From Microbulbifer litoralis (GTDB taxonomy: Bacteria > Pseudomonadota > Gammaproteobacteria > Pseudomonadales > Cellvibrionaceae), in NCBI RefSeq assembly GCF_023634065.1, contig NZ_JALKCV010000003.1, positions 62,001-126,000 of the forward strand: a DNA stretch of 64,000 nucleotides, in the 5' to 3' direction. Of the stretch, positions 30,733 to 39,942 are shown one piece after another. Within the stretch, counting starts at the first letter, position 1. Each line of letters opens with the position of its first letter. A program made the position numbers and the translations under genes. The notes below the pieces were generated by a model. That model was not told the origin of the DNA. It saw only the letters and a program-made list of their open reading frames with translations, and did not search any database.

Positions 30733-32877
30733 TCAGGCCAGGGCCCGGTCTTCGCGGTTCTCGAGCGTACCCGCCTCGTCGCTGTCGAGCAGAGAGAATT
30801 CCTCCTCGCCCATATCCGGCAATTCCACATCGTACAGCTCGCCGCTGTCTTCTGTAGTTTCCTCTTCCGGCAGCTTGAAGCCGGCGACCGAGTCGCGCAG
30901 TGCGGACGCGGTCTGCGCCAGGTTACCAATAGACTGGGCAGTGGCCTGGGTACCGGCGGAGGTCTGCGAGGTGATCTCCTGAATCACGTTCATCGTGTTG
31001 GAGATGTGGCCGGCGGAAGAGGCTTGCTGGCGCGCGGCGTTGGAGATGTTCTGAATCAACGCGGCCAGGTTGGTGGATACGCCTTCAATCTCTTCCAGCG
31101 CAACACCGGCGTCCTGGGCCAGGCGGGCACCGCGCACCACCTCGGTGGTGGTCTGCTCCATCGACACCACCGCTTCGTTGGTGTCGGACTGAATCGCTTT
31201 TACCAGGCCTTCAATCTGCTTGGTGGCGGCGGCGGAACGTTCCGCGAGGCGCTGTACCTCGTCCGCAACCACCGCGAAGCCGCGCCCGGCGTCGCCGGCC
31301 ATGCTCGCCTGGATGGCGGCGTTCAGGGCCAGGATGTTGGTCTGGTCGGCAATGTCATTAATCAGGCTCACGATATCGCCAATTTCCTGCGAGGACTCAC
31401 CCAGGCGCTTGATCCGCTTGGAGGTGTCCTGGATCTGCTCGCGAATGGTGTCCATGCCCTTGATGGTGTTCTGTACCACCTTGGCACCGTTGCTGGCGAT
31501 CTGTACCGAGCGCTCGGCTACCTGGGCGGATTCGGCGGCGTTGGCGGATACCTGGTCGATCGTCACGGCCATTTCGTTGACGGCCGCGGAGGCGCCGGCA
31601 ATTTCCTGCGCCTGGTGTTCGGAGGCCTCGGCCAGGTGCAGGGCGGTCTGCTGGGTTTCCTGGGACAGGCCGGATACCTCCTGCGCCGCGCCGTTGATTC
31701 GGCTTACGAGTACCCGCAGCTGGTCGATGGTGTAGTTGATGGAGTCCGCAATGGCACCGGTGAAGGCCTCGGTTACCGTGGCGCTGGTGGTCAAGTCACC
31801 GTCGGCGAGGTCGGCCAGCTCGTCCAGCAGCTGCATAATGGCCTGCTGGTTGCGCTCGTTGGTGTCGGATTCCTCCCGCAGGCTGCGGCGGGTACCGGAG
31901 AAGGCCGTGATCATCATGCCGAAGATCAGCAGTACGAATACCGCTGCGATGATCATGATGGTCTGGTTATTCGGCTGGCGCTCGCCGGACAGGCCCGCAA
32001 TGCGATCGTTCAGCGTGTTGAGGGATTCCAGCAATTGCGGCGAGGAGGCCAGGATACCGTCGGCGGCCTGGCGGGTTGCGAACAGTGCCGGCGTGGCCTC
32101 GAAGATCTCGCGCACCGAGGAGCTCACGAATTCGAACAGCTCGGTAATTTCCTCCAGGGACTGCCGGGCCTCTTCGTCGGTAACGCGGGAAATCCCCATC
32201 ACCACGTCGCCGCCCTTCATGCCCTCGACCACCTTACCGAACAGGCTGGCGTCGGTATTGAACTGGTCGGCGGCGTCCTCGGCGTTGTCCCCACCCTGCA
32301 GCATCTTGTCGATGTTCCGGCCGATACGCTCGGCGCGCCACACCTGCAGCTGGGCCTGTTCCACCTGGTTCGCAGGGGCGTTGTTGGCCAGCAGAATCTC
32401 CACGATGTTGTTGTGCTCGGCCTGCAGTTCCGGCAGCGAGTCGTTCAGGGTGCTCGCCACATCGTTCAGGAAAATGATCGAATCCTTGTTGCCGAGAATG
32501 GTCTCGGCCTGCTCGCGCACCTGGCGCCATACCTGGGCGTAGGCGGCCAATTCGCTGTCGAGGGCGCGGCGGGTGCCGGCATCGGCGCCCTGGAGCTGGT
32601 TCCAGGTTTCGGTCATGTCGCCGATCACCGTCTCCAGCTCAGCGAACGCCTCCTCGTTACCGGCGGTGGCCGCCGGTGCGTGGGACACCACCTGATAGGC
32701 CAGTGCGCGCAGCTCGGCAACTTGCTGAAGGTATTCCTGATCGCGGTCGCCCTGGGTCTGGACCAGGTAGATACTGACAATCAGCCCCGCCAGTGTGGCG
32801 AGTACCAGCAGACCCATAAACAACGCCGCGGGGTTACTGCGCAGCGCGGAAAAGGAACTCTGGGAGCCTGTTTTCAT
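30733..32877 (-). CDS. pilJ: Methyl-accepting chemotaxis protein PilJ
   Basis: The receptor of the Pil-Chp system, 714 residues. Membrane segments at about 16-39 and 305-325 flank a periplasmic helical region with two PilJ-type repeats. A HAMP-like segment and a long signalling coiled coil follow, with the hairpin tip DIADQTNILALNAAIQASMAGDAGRGFAVVADEV-type signature in which Q-A-S-M-A-G replaces the usual E-A-A-R-A-G. The C-terminal tail is acidic. It is downstream of pilI after 181 bp that show no gene. Confidence 0.95.
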   Translation of the reverse strand: MKTGSQSSFSALRSNPAALFMGLLVLATLAGLIVSIYLVQTQGDRDQEYLQQVAELRALAYQVVSHAPAATAGNEEAFAELETVIGDMTETWNQLQGADAGTRRALDSELAAYAQVWRQVREQAETILGNKDSIIFLNDVASTLNDSLPELQAEHNNIVEILLANNAPANQVEQAQLQVWRAERIGRNIDKMLQGGDNAEDAADQFNTDASLFGKVVEGMKGGDVVMGISRVTDEEARQSLEEITELFEFVSSSVREIFEATPALFATRQAADGILASSPQLLESLNTLNDRIAGLSGERQPNNQTIMIIAAVFVLLIFGMMITAFSGTRRSLREESDTNERNQQAIMQLLDELADLADGDLTTSATVTEAFTGAIADSINYTIDQLRVLVSRINGAAQEVSGLSQETQQTALHLAEASEHQAQEIAGASAAVNEMAVTIDQVSANAAESAQVAERSVQIASNGAKVVQNTIKGMDTIREQIQDTSKRIKRLGESSQEIGDIVSLINDIADQTNILALNAAIQASMAGDAGRGFAVVADEVQRLAERSAAATKQIEGLVKAIQSDTNEAVVSMEQTTTEVVRGARLAQDAGVALEEIEGVSTNLAALIQNISNAARQQASSAGHISNTMNVIQEITSQTSAGTQATAQSIGNLAQTASALRDSVAGFKLPEEETTEDSGELYDVELPDMGEEEFSLLDSDEAGTLENREDRALA

Positions 32878-33058
32878 AGTTTACTCCTGGCGGACCTGTG
32901 CTTCAGGCCAATTCTTTTATGTCACCACTTCAATGAACGCTTGGACCGACGCAGCCCTCAGTGCCACCGTGCTTTCATTGATTCGAAAGCCACCCGGCAC
33001 AAACCTGCGCGGAACTTTTCCCCGAAACGGGAAATCAGAGTGCCGCGGGCACCATCTA

Positions 33059-33601
33059 TCAGTGCGCCGCGGCATCCATAAACTGAAAATCGTTGATCAG
33101 CGCCAGCATGTCGAAGACCAGCCAGCGATCCTGTTGCAACTCAAACTGCCCGTTGACCATCGGCGCAAACGGTTCCAGCAGGTCGCCCGGCGCGTGCCCG
33201 GCGTATTCCAGCGCCAGATGCTGCATGCCGAACAGTTCGTCGACAATCAGGCCGGCGTAGACCTTTTCATGCTCGACCACCAGCACCCGCCGCTGCTGGC
33301 GCTGGCTTCGCAGGCTGCCGCCGAAAAAAGCCGCCAGATCGAAGATCGGCAACAGGCGGCCGCGCACATTGGCCACACCCCTCACCCAGGGCTGGGCACC
33401 GGGGATAAAGGTGTACTGCGGCACCTCGAGCAACTCCACCACCTCATCCATCGCCGCGACAAAGCGATAGCCGAGCAGGGAGAAGCCGATACCGGTCCAG
33501 TAGGGCTTGACCTCCTGGCGACCGGGCAGGCCGGCGGCCTGTGACTTGGCACGCCTGGCGATATCGACCAGTGCGAGATACGGGGTCTGCTTTGACTGCA
33601 C
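33059..33601 (-). CDS. pilI: CheW-like adaptor PilI
   Basis: A 180-residue CheW-domain protein (YWTGIGFSLLGYRFVAAMDEVVELLEVP, GVANVRGRLLPIFDLAAFFG). It is expected to bridge PilJ and ChpA. The start is a GTG at 33601, 15 bp after pilH, with no clear Shine-Dalgarno, which suggests translational coupling to pilH. Confidence 0.92.
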   Translation of the reverse strand: MQSKQTPYLALVDIARRAKSQAAGLPGRQEVKPYWTGIGFSLLGYRFVAAMDEVVELLEVPQYTFIPGAQPWVRGVANVRGRLLPIFDLAAFFGGSLRSQRQQRRVLVVEHEKVYAGLIVDELFGMQHLALEYAGHAPGDLLEPFAPMVNGQFELQQDRWLVFDMLALINDFQFMDAAAH

Positions 33602-33616
33602 TGAACTATGGCTGGC

Positions 33617-33979
33617 CTAGGCCAACACCTCCTCGATGGTACCCAGCAGTTTGCCCTCTTCCACCGGCTTGGTCAGATAGGCGCGCGCACCCTGGCGCAT
33701 CCCCCAGACACGGTCGGTGTCCTGATCCTTGGTGGTCACGATAATGATCGGGATGCCGCTGGTATTGCCATCCTTGCTCAGTTGACGGGTGGCCTGGAAG
33801 CCGTTCAGGCCCGGCATCACGATATCCATCAGGATCACGTCCGGGCGCTGCTCGCGCGCCACGTCGACACCATTCTCACCACTGGCCGCAGCGAGTACCG
33901 CGTGGCCGTTCTTCTCCAGCATGGTGGTCAGCTTGTGTGTTTCGGTTGGCGAATCGTCAACAATTAATATTCTTGCCAT
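33617..33979 (-). CDS. pilH: Response regulator PilH
   Basis: A 120-residue stand-alone receiver: MARILIVDDSPTETHKL, phosphoacceptor Asp in VILMDIVMPGLNG, switch Thr in IIIVTTKDQ and Lys in LTKPVEE. In Pseudomonas PilH acts on pilus retraction and dephosphorylates the system. The ATG at 33979 is chosen for its GGGGG ribosome site and because the receiver fold begins there; the frame is open a further nine codons. Confidence 0.94.
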   Translation of the reverse strand: MARILIVDDSPTETHKLTTMLEKNGHAVLAAASGENGVDVAREQRPDVILMDIVMPGLNGFQATRQLSKDGNTSGIPIIIVTTKDQDTDRVWGMRQGARAYLTKPVEEGKLLGTIEEVLA

Positions 33980-34261
33980 TTTTCCCCCGCGACATTTCTC
34001 GTCCACAACGCACCGCCCGGGGCGGGCCTCTGCGGATAGGCTCTTGTCGTTCTGGCAGGCCTCGTCCGACTGGCGATGCCCACCTCGCTTGATTGCTTGA
34101 TTTCCGTACCGCCCGGGCCCGGCAGGGCGCGGACAGACTTTGATTTTTCATCACACTGGCACCGACAACCGGCCCCAGAGTGAACCATTCTACGCCAGCA
34201 ACATCGACAAAGTCACAGCGCTCTCTCCCCGCCGGTAGCAAAACCGCGACCGGCGCAACGC

Positions 34262-34657
34262 TCAGGCCGCGTGGTGCGGCTTCGCGTGTGCGGAGATAGC
34301 GCCCAGCAACTCGCTCTTGCTAAACGGCTTGGTCAGATACTGATCGCACCCGACCACACGCCCCTTGGCCTTGTCGAACAGGCCGTCCTTGCTCGACAGC
34401 ATGACCACCGGCGTTGAACGGAATTCGCTGTTGTTCTTGATCAGTGCACAGGTCTGATAGCCGTCGAGGCGTGGCATCATGATATCCACGAAAATGATAT
34501 CCGGACGCGAATCGGCAATCTTGGCCAGTGCATCGAAACCGTCTGTGGCAGTGACGACAGTGCAACCGACTTTCTGCAGCAATGTCTCCGCAGTGCGGCG
34601 GATAGTCTTGCTATCGTCGATCACCATCACCGTCAGGCTTTCCCAGTTGAGCTCCAT
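34262..34657 (-). CDS. pilG: Response regulator PilG
   Basis: A 131-residue receiver (LTVMVIDDSKTIRRTAETLL, phosphoacceptor in IIFVDIMMPRLDG, VVMLSSKDG, LTKPFSK). In Pseudomonas PilG promotes pilus extension and adenylate cyclase activation. It leads the Pil-Chp gene set and is divergent from gshB. The 282-bp gap to pilH contains no convincing gene. Confidence 0.95.
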   Translation of the reverse strand: MELNWESLTVMVIDDSKTIRRTAETLLQKVGCTVVTATDGFDALAKIADSRPDIIFVDIMMPRLDGYQTCALIKNNSEFRSTPVVMLSSKDGLFDKAKGRVVGCDQYLTKPFSKSELLGAISAHAKPHHAA

Positions 34658-35005
34658 AGTGTTGTTGAATCCCCTGTTTACTTATTTTCGGGCACCGCCT
34701 TGTGAAGTGTCAGAAGTGCCCTTTCTGCAACCACTTTCAGGGTCTGGGCGCCTCGGATGACGTCGAGGTCGCACATAAGTACGAACTTTTATCACAGAAC
34801 CCCAAGTGAATCTACCGAAGCCAGAGAGAGGATTGCACCACCGTACAAATAGTCATCAAAGTTCGGTGAAGCAGACAAGACCTTCGGAAATTGCTCACAA
34901 TTTCGCCACGCAATTTCACTGTCAAACAGTTGCGCAGCCGCAGGGCAACTCTTACCTTACCGATCTGGATTACGCGACTTCTTACCACCCAGCACGGAAC
35001 CCGCC
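34658..35005. other. pilG-gshB divergent intergenic region
   Basis: A 348-bp gap, more AT-rich than the flanks, that must hold the promoters of the Pil-Chp operon and of gshB. I see no gene and no -35/-10 pair strong enough to call. GGAAC lies before the gshB ATG. Confidence 0.5.
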
Positions 35006-35962
35006 ATGAGTTATTCCCTCGGCGTGGTGATGGACCCCATCGCCCAAGTACATTTTAAAAAGGACACCACCCTCGCGCTGTTACAGGCCGCACAACGGAG
35101 CGGTTTCGAGCTGATTTATTTCGAACAGGGCGACCTCTACCTGGCCGACGGGCGCGCCATGGGGCGCGGCCGGCCGCTGCAGGTGTTCGATAACCCGGAA
35201 CACTGGTTCGAGCTCGGCGATGTCAGGGAGATGCCGCTGGGCAACATCGACACCCTGTTGATGCGTGTCGATCCGCCCTTTGACAACGAGTACCTCTACT
35301 CCACCTACATACTCGAAACCGCCGCACGCGAAGGTGCCCTGGTGGTCAACAATCCCCAGTCCCTACGCGATTGCAATGAAAAACTGTTCGCCACCCAGTT
35401 TCCGCAGTGTTGTCCGCCGCTGATAGTCAGCCGCGACATGCAGCGGCTGCGCGCCTTTCACGGTGAGCACAGGGATGTCATCTTCAAGCCGCTGGATGGC
35501 ATGGGCGGTACCGGCGTATTCCATTGCAAGCCCGACGGCGCCAACCTCGGCGCCATTCTGGAAATGCTCACCGATCGCGGCCAGAGACAGATCATGGGCC
35601 AGCGCTATATCCCCGAGATCAAGGCTGGCGACAAGCGTATCCTGGTCGTCGACGGCGAGGCCGTGCCCCACTGCCTGGCACGGATACCGGAGGCGGGCGA
35701 GACCCGCGGCAACCTGGCCGCCGGCGGCCGCGGCGAGGCGCGCCCGCTGAATGACCGCGACCGCTGGATCGTCGAGCAGGTGGCACCGTCACTGAAAGAG
35801 AAGGGCCTGCTGTTTGTCGGCTTGGATGTAATCGGCGACTACCTGACCGAAATCAATGTCACCAGCCCCACCTGCGTGCGCGAGATCGACGCCGCCTGCG
35901 GCACCGATATCGGTGGCCAGCTGATGAGCGCGATCACAGACCGGCTGCGGGAAAAAGGATAA
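35006..35962 (+). CDS. gshB: Glutathione synthetase
   Basis: Joins gamma-glutamylcysteine and glycine, using ATP. The 318-residue ATP-grasp protein opens LGVVMDPIAQVHFKKDTTLALL. It carries the ATP-binding FKPLDGMGGTGVF and the family C-terminal GLDVIGDYLTEINVTSPTCVREID with the metal-binding Glu/Asn. The pilG-gshB-tonB-algH-ruvX order matches Pseudomonas. Confidence 0.97.
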   Translation: MSYSLGVVMDPIAQVHFKKDTTLALLQAAQRSGFELIYFEQGDLYLADGRAMGRGRPLQVFDNPEHWFELGDVREMPLGNIDTLLMRVDPPFDNEYLYSTYILETAAREGALVVNNPQSLRDCNEKLFATQFPQCCPPLIVSRDMQRLRAFHGEHRDVIFKPLDGMGGTGVFHCKPDGANLGAILEMLTDRGQRQIMGQRYIPEIKAGDKRILVVDGEAVPHCLARIPEAGETRGNLAAGGRGEARPLNDRDRWIVEQVAPSLKEKGLLFVGLDVIGDYLTEINVTSPTCVREIDAACGTDIGGQLMSAITDRLREKG

Positions 35963-36038
35963 ACTGGGCGACCGCACTCAAGGATGGAACTGTCGGGACG
36001 CAGGGACGCTCCCGAAAAGAAGTAACCAATAACGAACA

Positions 36039-36947
36039 ATGAAGCCGACCGCCAGCACCTCACCGCAACAGGCCGCACAACACGACCGTTTCGTGTTCGC
36101 GCTGTTTGTCGCCTGCGCGTTTCACGCCATGATTATTTTCGGCGTCGCCTTCGCCGCCCCCGAGGGGCGACAGGCGCCGCCGACCCTCGAGGTTACCCTG
36201 GCCCAGCACCACACCGCCCGGGCACCGGAAGACGCCGACTACCTGGCGCAGCACAACCAGCAGGCCAGCGGCAGCGCGGAGCGCCCAAGGGAACTGTCCA
36301 CCGACCGCCGCGCCGAGATCGCCGACACAGCGATTCGCAAGGTCAACCCGCTGCCGCAACAGCGCGCGGCGCGCCCCGCGGACCAGCGCCGCCAGCTGGT
36401 CACCACCATCGGCGAAAGCCCGCAGCAGGCACCGGAGCTGCCGGCCGAGGACAAGCACTCTGACGAAAAGCGCGGCGACGCCCCCACCGACCTGCCGCCC
36501 TCCAACCCGGAGATCGCCAGCCTGCAGGCGCGCCTGGACAAGATCCGCCAGACCATCGCCCAGCGCCCACGGGTGCGGCGCCTGACCTCGGTGGCCACCA
36601 AGGCCTCCGCCGACGCCGCCTACCTGCACGACTGGCGCCAGAAAGTCGAAGCCGTGGGCAACGACAATTTTCCCGAAGAGGCCCTGCAGCAACAGATCAC
36701 TGGCAGCCTGCGCATGATGGTGCGCCTGCTGCCCACCGGTGCAGTGGAAAAAGTGGTGATCCTCGACTCCTCCGGCGAGCCGGTGCTGGACGACGCCGCC
36801 CAGCAGATAGTGCGCCTGGCCGCGCCCTTTGCGCCCTTCCCGGCGGAGATCCGCAAAGAGGCCGACCGCCTGGAAATCATCCGCACCTGGCGCTTCGAAA
36901 TGACCGGTTTCTCCACCGCCGCCGGCAAACTTCCCGGCCGCGGCTGA
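36039..36947 (+). CDS. TonB-family energy transducer (TonB3-like)
   Basis: A 302-residue protein with one membrane anchor at about 18-40 (FVFALFVACAFHAMIIFGVAF), a Gln/Arg/Pro-rich periplasmic linker and a C-terminal TonB fold (about 205-290: LRMMVRLLPTGAVEKVVILDSSGEPVLDDAA). The anchor keeps a His as in TonB (H29). By position it corresponds to Pseudomonas tonB3, which affects type IV pilus assembly, so a role with the nearby pilus genes is likely but inferred. Confidence 0.85.
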   Translation: MKPTASTSPQQAAQHDRFVFALFVACAFHAMIIFGVAFAAPEGRQAPPTLEVTLAQHHTARAPEDADYLAQHNQQASGSAERPRELSTDRRAEIADTAIRKVNPLPQQRAARPADQRRQLVTTIGESPQQAPELPAEDKHSDEKRGDAPTDLPPSNPEIASLQARLDKIRQTIAQRPRVRRLTSVATKASADAAYLHDWRQKVEAVGNDNFPEEALQQQITGSLRMMVRLLPTGAVEKVVILDSSGEPVLDDAAQQIVRLAAPFAPFPAEIRKEADRLEIIRTWRFEMTGFSTAAGKLPGRG

Positions 36948-36991
36948 TATCGCGGCGGCAAACAGCGGCTCGTCCACACTAAACTACCGAT

Positions 36992-37576
36992 ATGCAACAC
37001 TCTACGATCGACAGCGACCTGACCCACTCCAGCCTGCGCGGCCAGTTCCTGCTGGCCATGCCCGGCATGGCGGACGAGCGCTTCCGGCAGACCATTGCCT
37101 TCGTCTGCGAACACAGCCCGCAAGGCGCCATGGCCATCGTCGTCAACACCCCCAGCAAGGTGCACTGGAAGGAGGTGTTCGACCAGCTGTCACTGGAGGA
37201 CCTGAGCCTGCGCGGCGACGAGACCGTCCTGCTGGGCGGCCCCGTCTCGCCGGAGCAGGGATTCGTACTGCACGGCGCCGGCGCCCGCTTCGATTCCACC
37301 CTCGAAGTGAATGACGACATCAGCCTCACCGCGTCGCGCGATATCCTCGAATCCCTGGCCGCCGGTCGCGGCCCCGACGACGTGCTGGTGGCGCTGGGCT
37401 ATGCCGGCTGGGATGCCGGCCAGCTGGAACGGGAACTGGTGGACAACGCCTGGCTGACCCTGCCGGCAGAGCCGGAAATCCTCTTCGCCACTCCCTGGAA
37501 CCGCCGCTGGCAGACCGCCGCCGCGCGCCACGGTATCGATATGGGCGGGCTGGGCTCGCAGGCGGGGCACGCCTGA
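36992..37576 (+). CDS. algH: YqgE/AlgH family protein
   Basis: A 194-residue UPF0301 protein with LRGQFLLAMPGMADERFRQTIAFVCEH, GAMAIVVN, LLGGPVSPEQGFVLH and LGYAGWDAGQLERELVDNAWL, all family signatures. The biochemical function is not settled; in Pseudomonas it was linked to alginate gene expression. It is 2 bp upstream of ruvX, the conserved pairing. Confidence 0.93.
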   Translation: MQHSTIDSDLTHSSLRGQFLLAMPGMADERFRQTIAFVCEHSPQGAMAIVVNTPSKVHWKEVFDQLSLEDLSLRGDETVLLGGPVSPEQGFVLHGAGARFDSTLEVNDDISLTASRDILESLAAGRGPDDVLVALGYAGWDAGQLERELVDNAWLTLPAEPEILFATPWNRRWQTAAARHGIDMGGLGSQAGHA

Positions 37577-37578
37577 CA

Positions 37579-38016
37579 GTGAGCGATCGCAAACCCGTCA
37601 CCGCCATCGCCTTCGATTTCGGCACCGGCTCCATCGGCGTGGCCTTCGGCCAGAGCCTGACCGGCAGTGCGCGCGAACTCCGGCCGCTGCCGGCCAGGGA
37701 CGGCAAACCCGACTGGACCCGGCTGCAGAAGCTGCTCGATGAGTGGCAGCCGCATATCCTGCTGGTGGGGCTACCGCTGAACATGGACGGCAGCGAAAGT
37801 GCGTTCGGCGCCCGCGCGCGCAAATTCGGCCAGCGACTGCACGGCCGCACCGGCCTGCCGGTGGACTATGTCGACGAGCGCCTCAGCACCCGCGCCGCCA
37901 AGGAGGAGGCCCGCGAGCGCGGCCACCGCGGCAACTACGCCGACGACCCGGTGGACTCCATCGCCGCGCGCATCATTCTCGAGGACTGGCTGCGGGCGCG
38001 CGATCCGCAACCGTAG
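37579..38016 (+). CDS. ruvX: Putative pre-16S rRNA nuclease / Holliday junction resolvase-like YqgF
   Basis: A 145-residue RNase H-fold protein (AIAFDFGTGSIGVAFG, ILLVGLPLNMDGSES, VDYVDERLSTRAA, and the C-terminal DDPVDSIAARIILEDWL). The three acidic positions (Asp in FDFG, Glu in DERLS, Asp near the C-terminus) are present. YqgF is needed for 5'-end maturation of 16S rRNA. The start is a GTG that follows the algH stop. Confidence 0.93.
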   Translation: MSDRKPVTAIAFDFGTGSIGVAFGQSLTGSARELRPLPARDGKPDWTRLQKLLDEWQPHILLVGLPLNMDGSESAFGARARKFGQRLHGRTGLPVDYVDERLSTRAAKEEARERGHRGNYADDPVDSIAARIILEDWLRARDPQP

Positions 38017-38100
38017 CGGGTCGGTCACCCGCGCAACGCCGGGACGCCCGCCACTCTGTTAGAATGGCGCTCCCATTTCCCAACCAGTCAATCGAACCCT

Positions 38101-39018
38101 ATGCCCATCACCCGCATCCGCATTGCCACCCGCGAGAGCGCCCTGGCCCTGTGGCAGGCCAACGACGTCAAGGACCGCCTGCAGCAACTGCACCCGGAGC
38201 TGACCATAGAACTGCTGCCGCTGACCAGCCGCGGCGACCAGCTGCTGGATATCCCCCTGGCCAAGGTGGGCGGCAAGGGGCTGTTCGTGAAAGAGCTGGA
38301 GCGGGCAATGCTCGACGGCCATGCGGATATCGCCGTTCATTCCATGAAAGACGTGCCAATGGAATTTCCCGACGGCCTGCACCTGCCGGTGATCTGCGAG
38401 CGGGAGGACCCGCGCGACGCCTTTGTGAGCAATCACTACGCCGACCTGGACGCATTGCCCGCTGGCGCCGTAGTGGGCACCTCCAGCCTGCGTCGCCAGT
38501 GCCAGGTGCTGGCGCGGCGCCCGGACCTGGAAGTGAAATTCCTGCGCGGCAACGTCAACACCCGCCTGACCAAACTCGACCGCGGCGATTTCGACGCCAT
38601 CGTACTCGCCGCCGCCGGCCTGTTGCGCCTGGAGATGCCCGAGCGCATCCGCGATTTCCTCGCCCCGGAGATACTGCTGCCCGCCGGCGGCCAGGGCGCC
38701 GTGGGCATCGAGTGCCGGCGGGATGCCGCACTGGAAGCGCTGCTGGAACCGCTGCACTGCGACGACACCACCGCCCGCCTGCGGGCCGAACGCGCCGTGG
38801 TGCGCCGCCTCAACGGCAGCTGCCAGGTGCCCATCGGTTGCTACTCGGAACTGGAAAACGGCGACCTGTGGCTGCGCGGGCTGGTCGGCAAGCCGGACGG
38901 CACCACCATGGTCCGCGCCGAACGCCGCGGCCCGGCTGCCGATGGCGAAGCCATGGGAATCGACCTGGCCGAAGAACTGCTGGCCTCCGGCGCCGACAGG
39001 ATCCTCGCCGCCATCTGA
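38101..39018 (+). CDS. hemC: Porphobilinogen deaminase
   Basis: Assembles hydroxymethylbilane from four porphobilinogens. The 305-residue protein has [14 protein letters not shown], the catalytic Asp in [20 protein letters not shown] and [11 protein letters not shown]. Cys241 in [10 protein letters not shown] carries the dipyrromethane cofactor. First of four hem genes in a row. Confidence 0.97.
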   Translation: MPITRIRIATRESALALWQANDVKDRLQQLHPELTIELLPLTSRGDQLLDIPLAKVGGKGLFVKELERAMLDGHADIAVHSMKDVPMEFPDGLHLPVICEREDPRDAFVSNHYADLDALPAGAVVGTSSLRRQCQVLARRPDLEVKFLRGNVNTRLTKLDRGDFDAIVLAAAGLLRLEMPERIRDFLAPEILLPAGGQGAVGIECRRDAALEALLEPLHCDDTTARLRAERAVVRRLNGSCQVPIGCYSELENGDLWLRGLVGKPDGTTMVRAERRGPAADGEAMGIDLAEELLASGADRILAAI

Positions 39019-39032
39019 CCGGCGCAGCGCAA

Positions 39033-39818
39033 ATGGAACTGGCCGGCAAGCGCATTCTCGTCACCCGCCCACGACACCAGGCCGATGGCTGGTGCCGCGC
39101 GCTGCGCGACGCCGGTGCGAGCGTGGACCATATCCCGATGCTGGCGATCGAGCCGATCGAAAACGGCGCGCCCCTGCAGGCGATCAAGCGACGGATTCTC
39201 GATTTCGACCAGGTCGATCGCGCCATCTTCGTGTCACAGAACGCGGTGCAGCTCGGCTGCGACTGGCTCGACCGCTACTGGCCGCAACTGCCGATCGGTC
39301 CGCGCTATTACGCCATCGGCGCCGCCACCGCCCGCGCGCTGCGCGAACACGGAATCGACTGCCAACGCGGCGGCGAGACCGCGCCAGACACCATGGACAG
39401 CGAGGCACTGCTGGCCCTGCCGGAACTGCGGGACGTCGCCGGTGAGCGCGTATTGATCTTCCGCGGCAGCGGCGGTCGACCCCGGATCGGCGACGCGCTG
39501 CGGCAACGGGGTGCGCGGGTGGATTACTGCGAACTCTATCGACGCGCCCTACCCGGCACTGCCGAGCGGCAACTGGCGGATTACACCGCCCAGCCGGATG
39601 CCATCGCCGTGCACAGCGGCGAGACCCTCGCCAACCTGTGCCACTGCATCGACAAGAGCGGGCGGCGGGCCCTGTTGCGCGCACCACTCGTATGCCCGAG
39701 CGAGCGCGTCGCCGGGCGCGCGCGGGAACTGGGTTTTGCGCACACACAGGCGGCCCTGAACGCCGGCGACAACGCCATGACCGAGGCTCTGCGCGCGGCG
39801 CTGGCGCGCGATTGGTGA
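39033..39818 (+). CDS. hemD: Uroporphyrinogen-III synthase
   Basis: Closes hydroxymethylbilane with D-ring inversion. The 261-residue protein has the typical two-lobed HemD sequence: ILVTRPRHQADGWCRALRDAGA, FVSQNAVQ, YAIGAATARALREHG, LIFRGSGGRPRIGDALRQRGA and IAVHSGETLANL. The frame is open far upstream, but the ATG 14 bp after hemC fits the family start. HemD is poorly conserved; position supports the call. Confidence 0.93.
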   Translation: MELAGKRILVTRPRHQADGWCRALRDAGASVDHIPMLAIEPIENGAPLQAIKRRILDFDQVDRAIFVSQNAVQLGCDWLDRYWPQLPIGPRYYAIGAATARALREHGIDCQRGGETAPDTMDSEALLALPELRDVAGERVLIFRGSGGRPRIGDALRQRGARVDYCELYRRALPGTAERQLADYTAQPDAIAVHSGETLANLCHCIDKSGRRALLRAPLVCPSERVAGRARELGFAHTQAALNAGDNAMTEALRAALARDW

Positions 39819-39942
39819 CGGACGCGCCGGATTTTCCGCCCTGTTGCGGTAAAATTTTTCAAAAGCACGCCAGAGGTCGTATAAAGCGTGTCGCCAGTCG
39901 CTATAATTTGACGACATTTTCTACCCCTTGCCAGCCGCGCCC

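Noticed and set aside
32878..33058. A short inverted repeat (CCCGTTTCGGG type) in the pilI-pilJ gap as a terminator or operator
   Set aside because: Arms are too short and no T-tract is present; the gap otherwise holds only the end of pilI and the pilJ leader.
33980..34261. A possible small gene between pilG and pilH
   Set aside because: The only frame (about 94 codons) overlaps the pilH start, has no family resemblance and an unlikely composition.
35993..36015. An inverted repeat (TCGGGA and TCCCGA) after gshB as a terminator
   Set aside because: The stem is only 6 bp with an 11-nt loop and no T-tract follows.
37743..39032. A 430-codon upstream extension of the hemD frame through ruvX and hemC
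   Set aside because: The sequence is Arg/Ala/Pro-rich and overlaps two real genes in another frame; HemD homology begins only at 39033.
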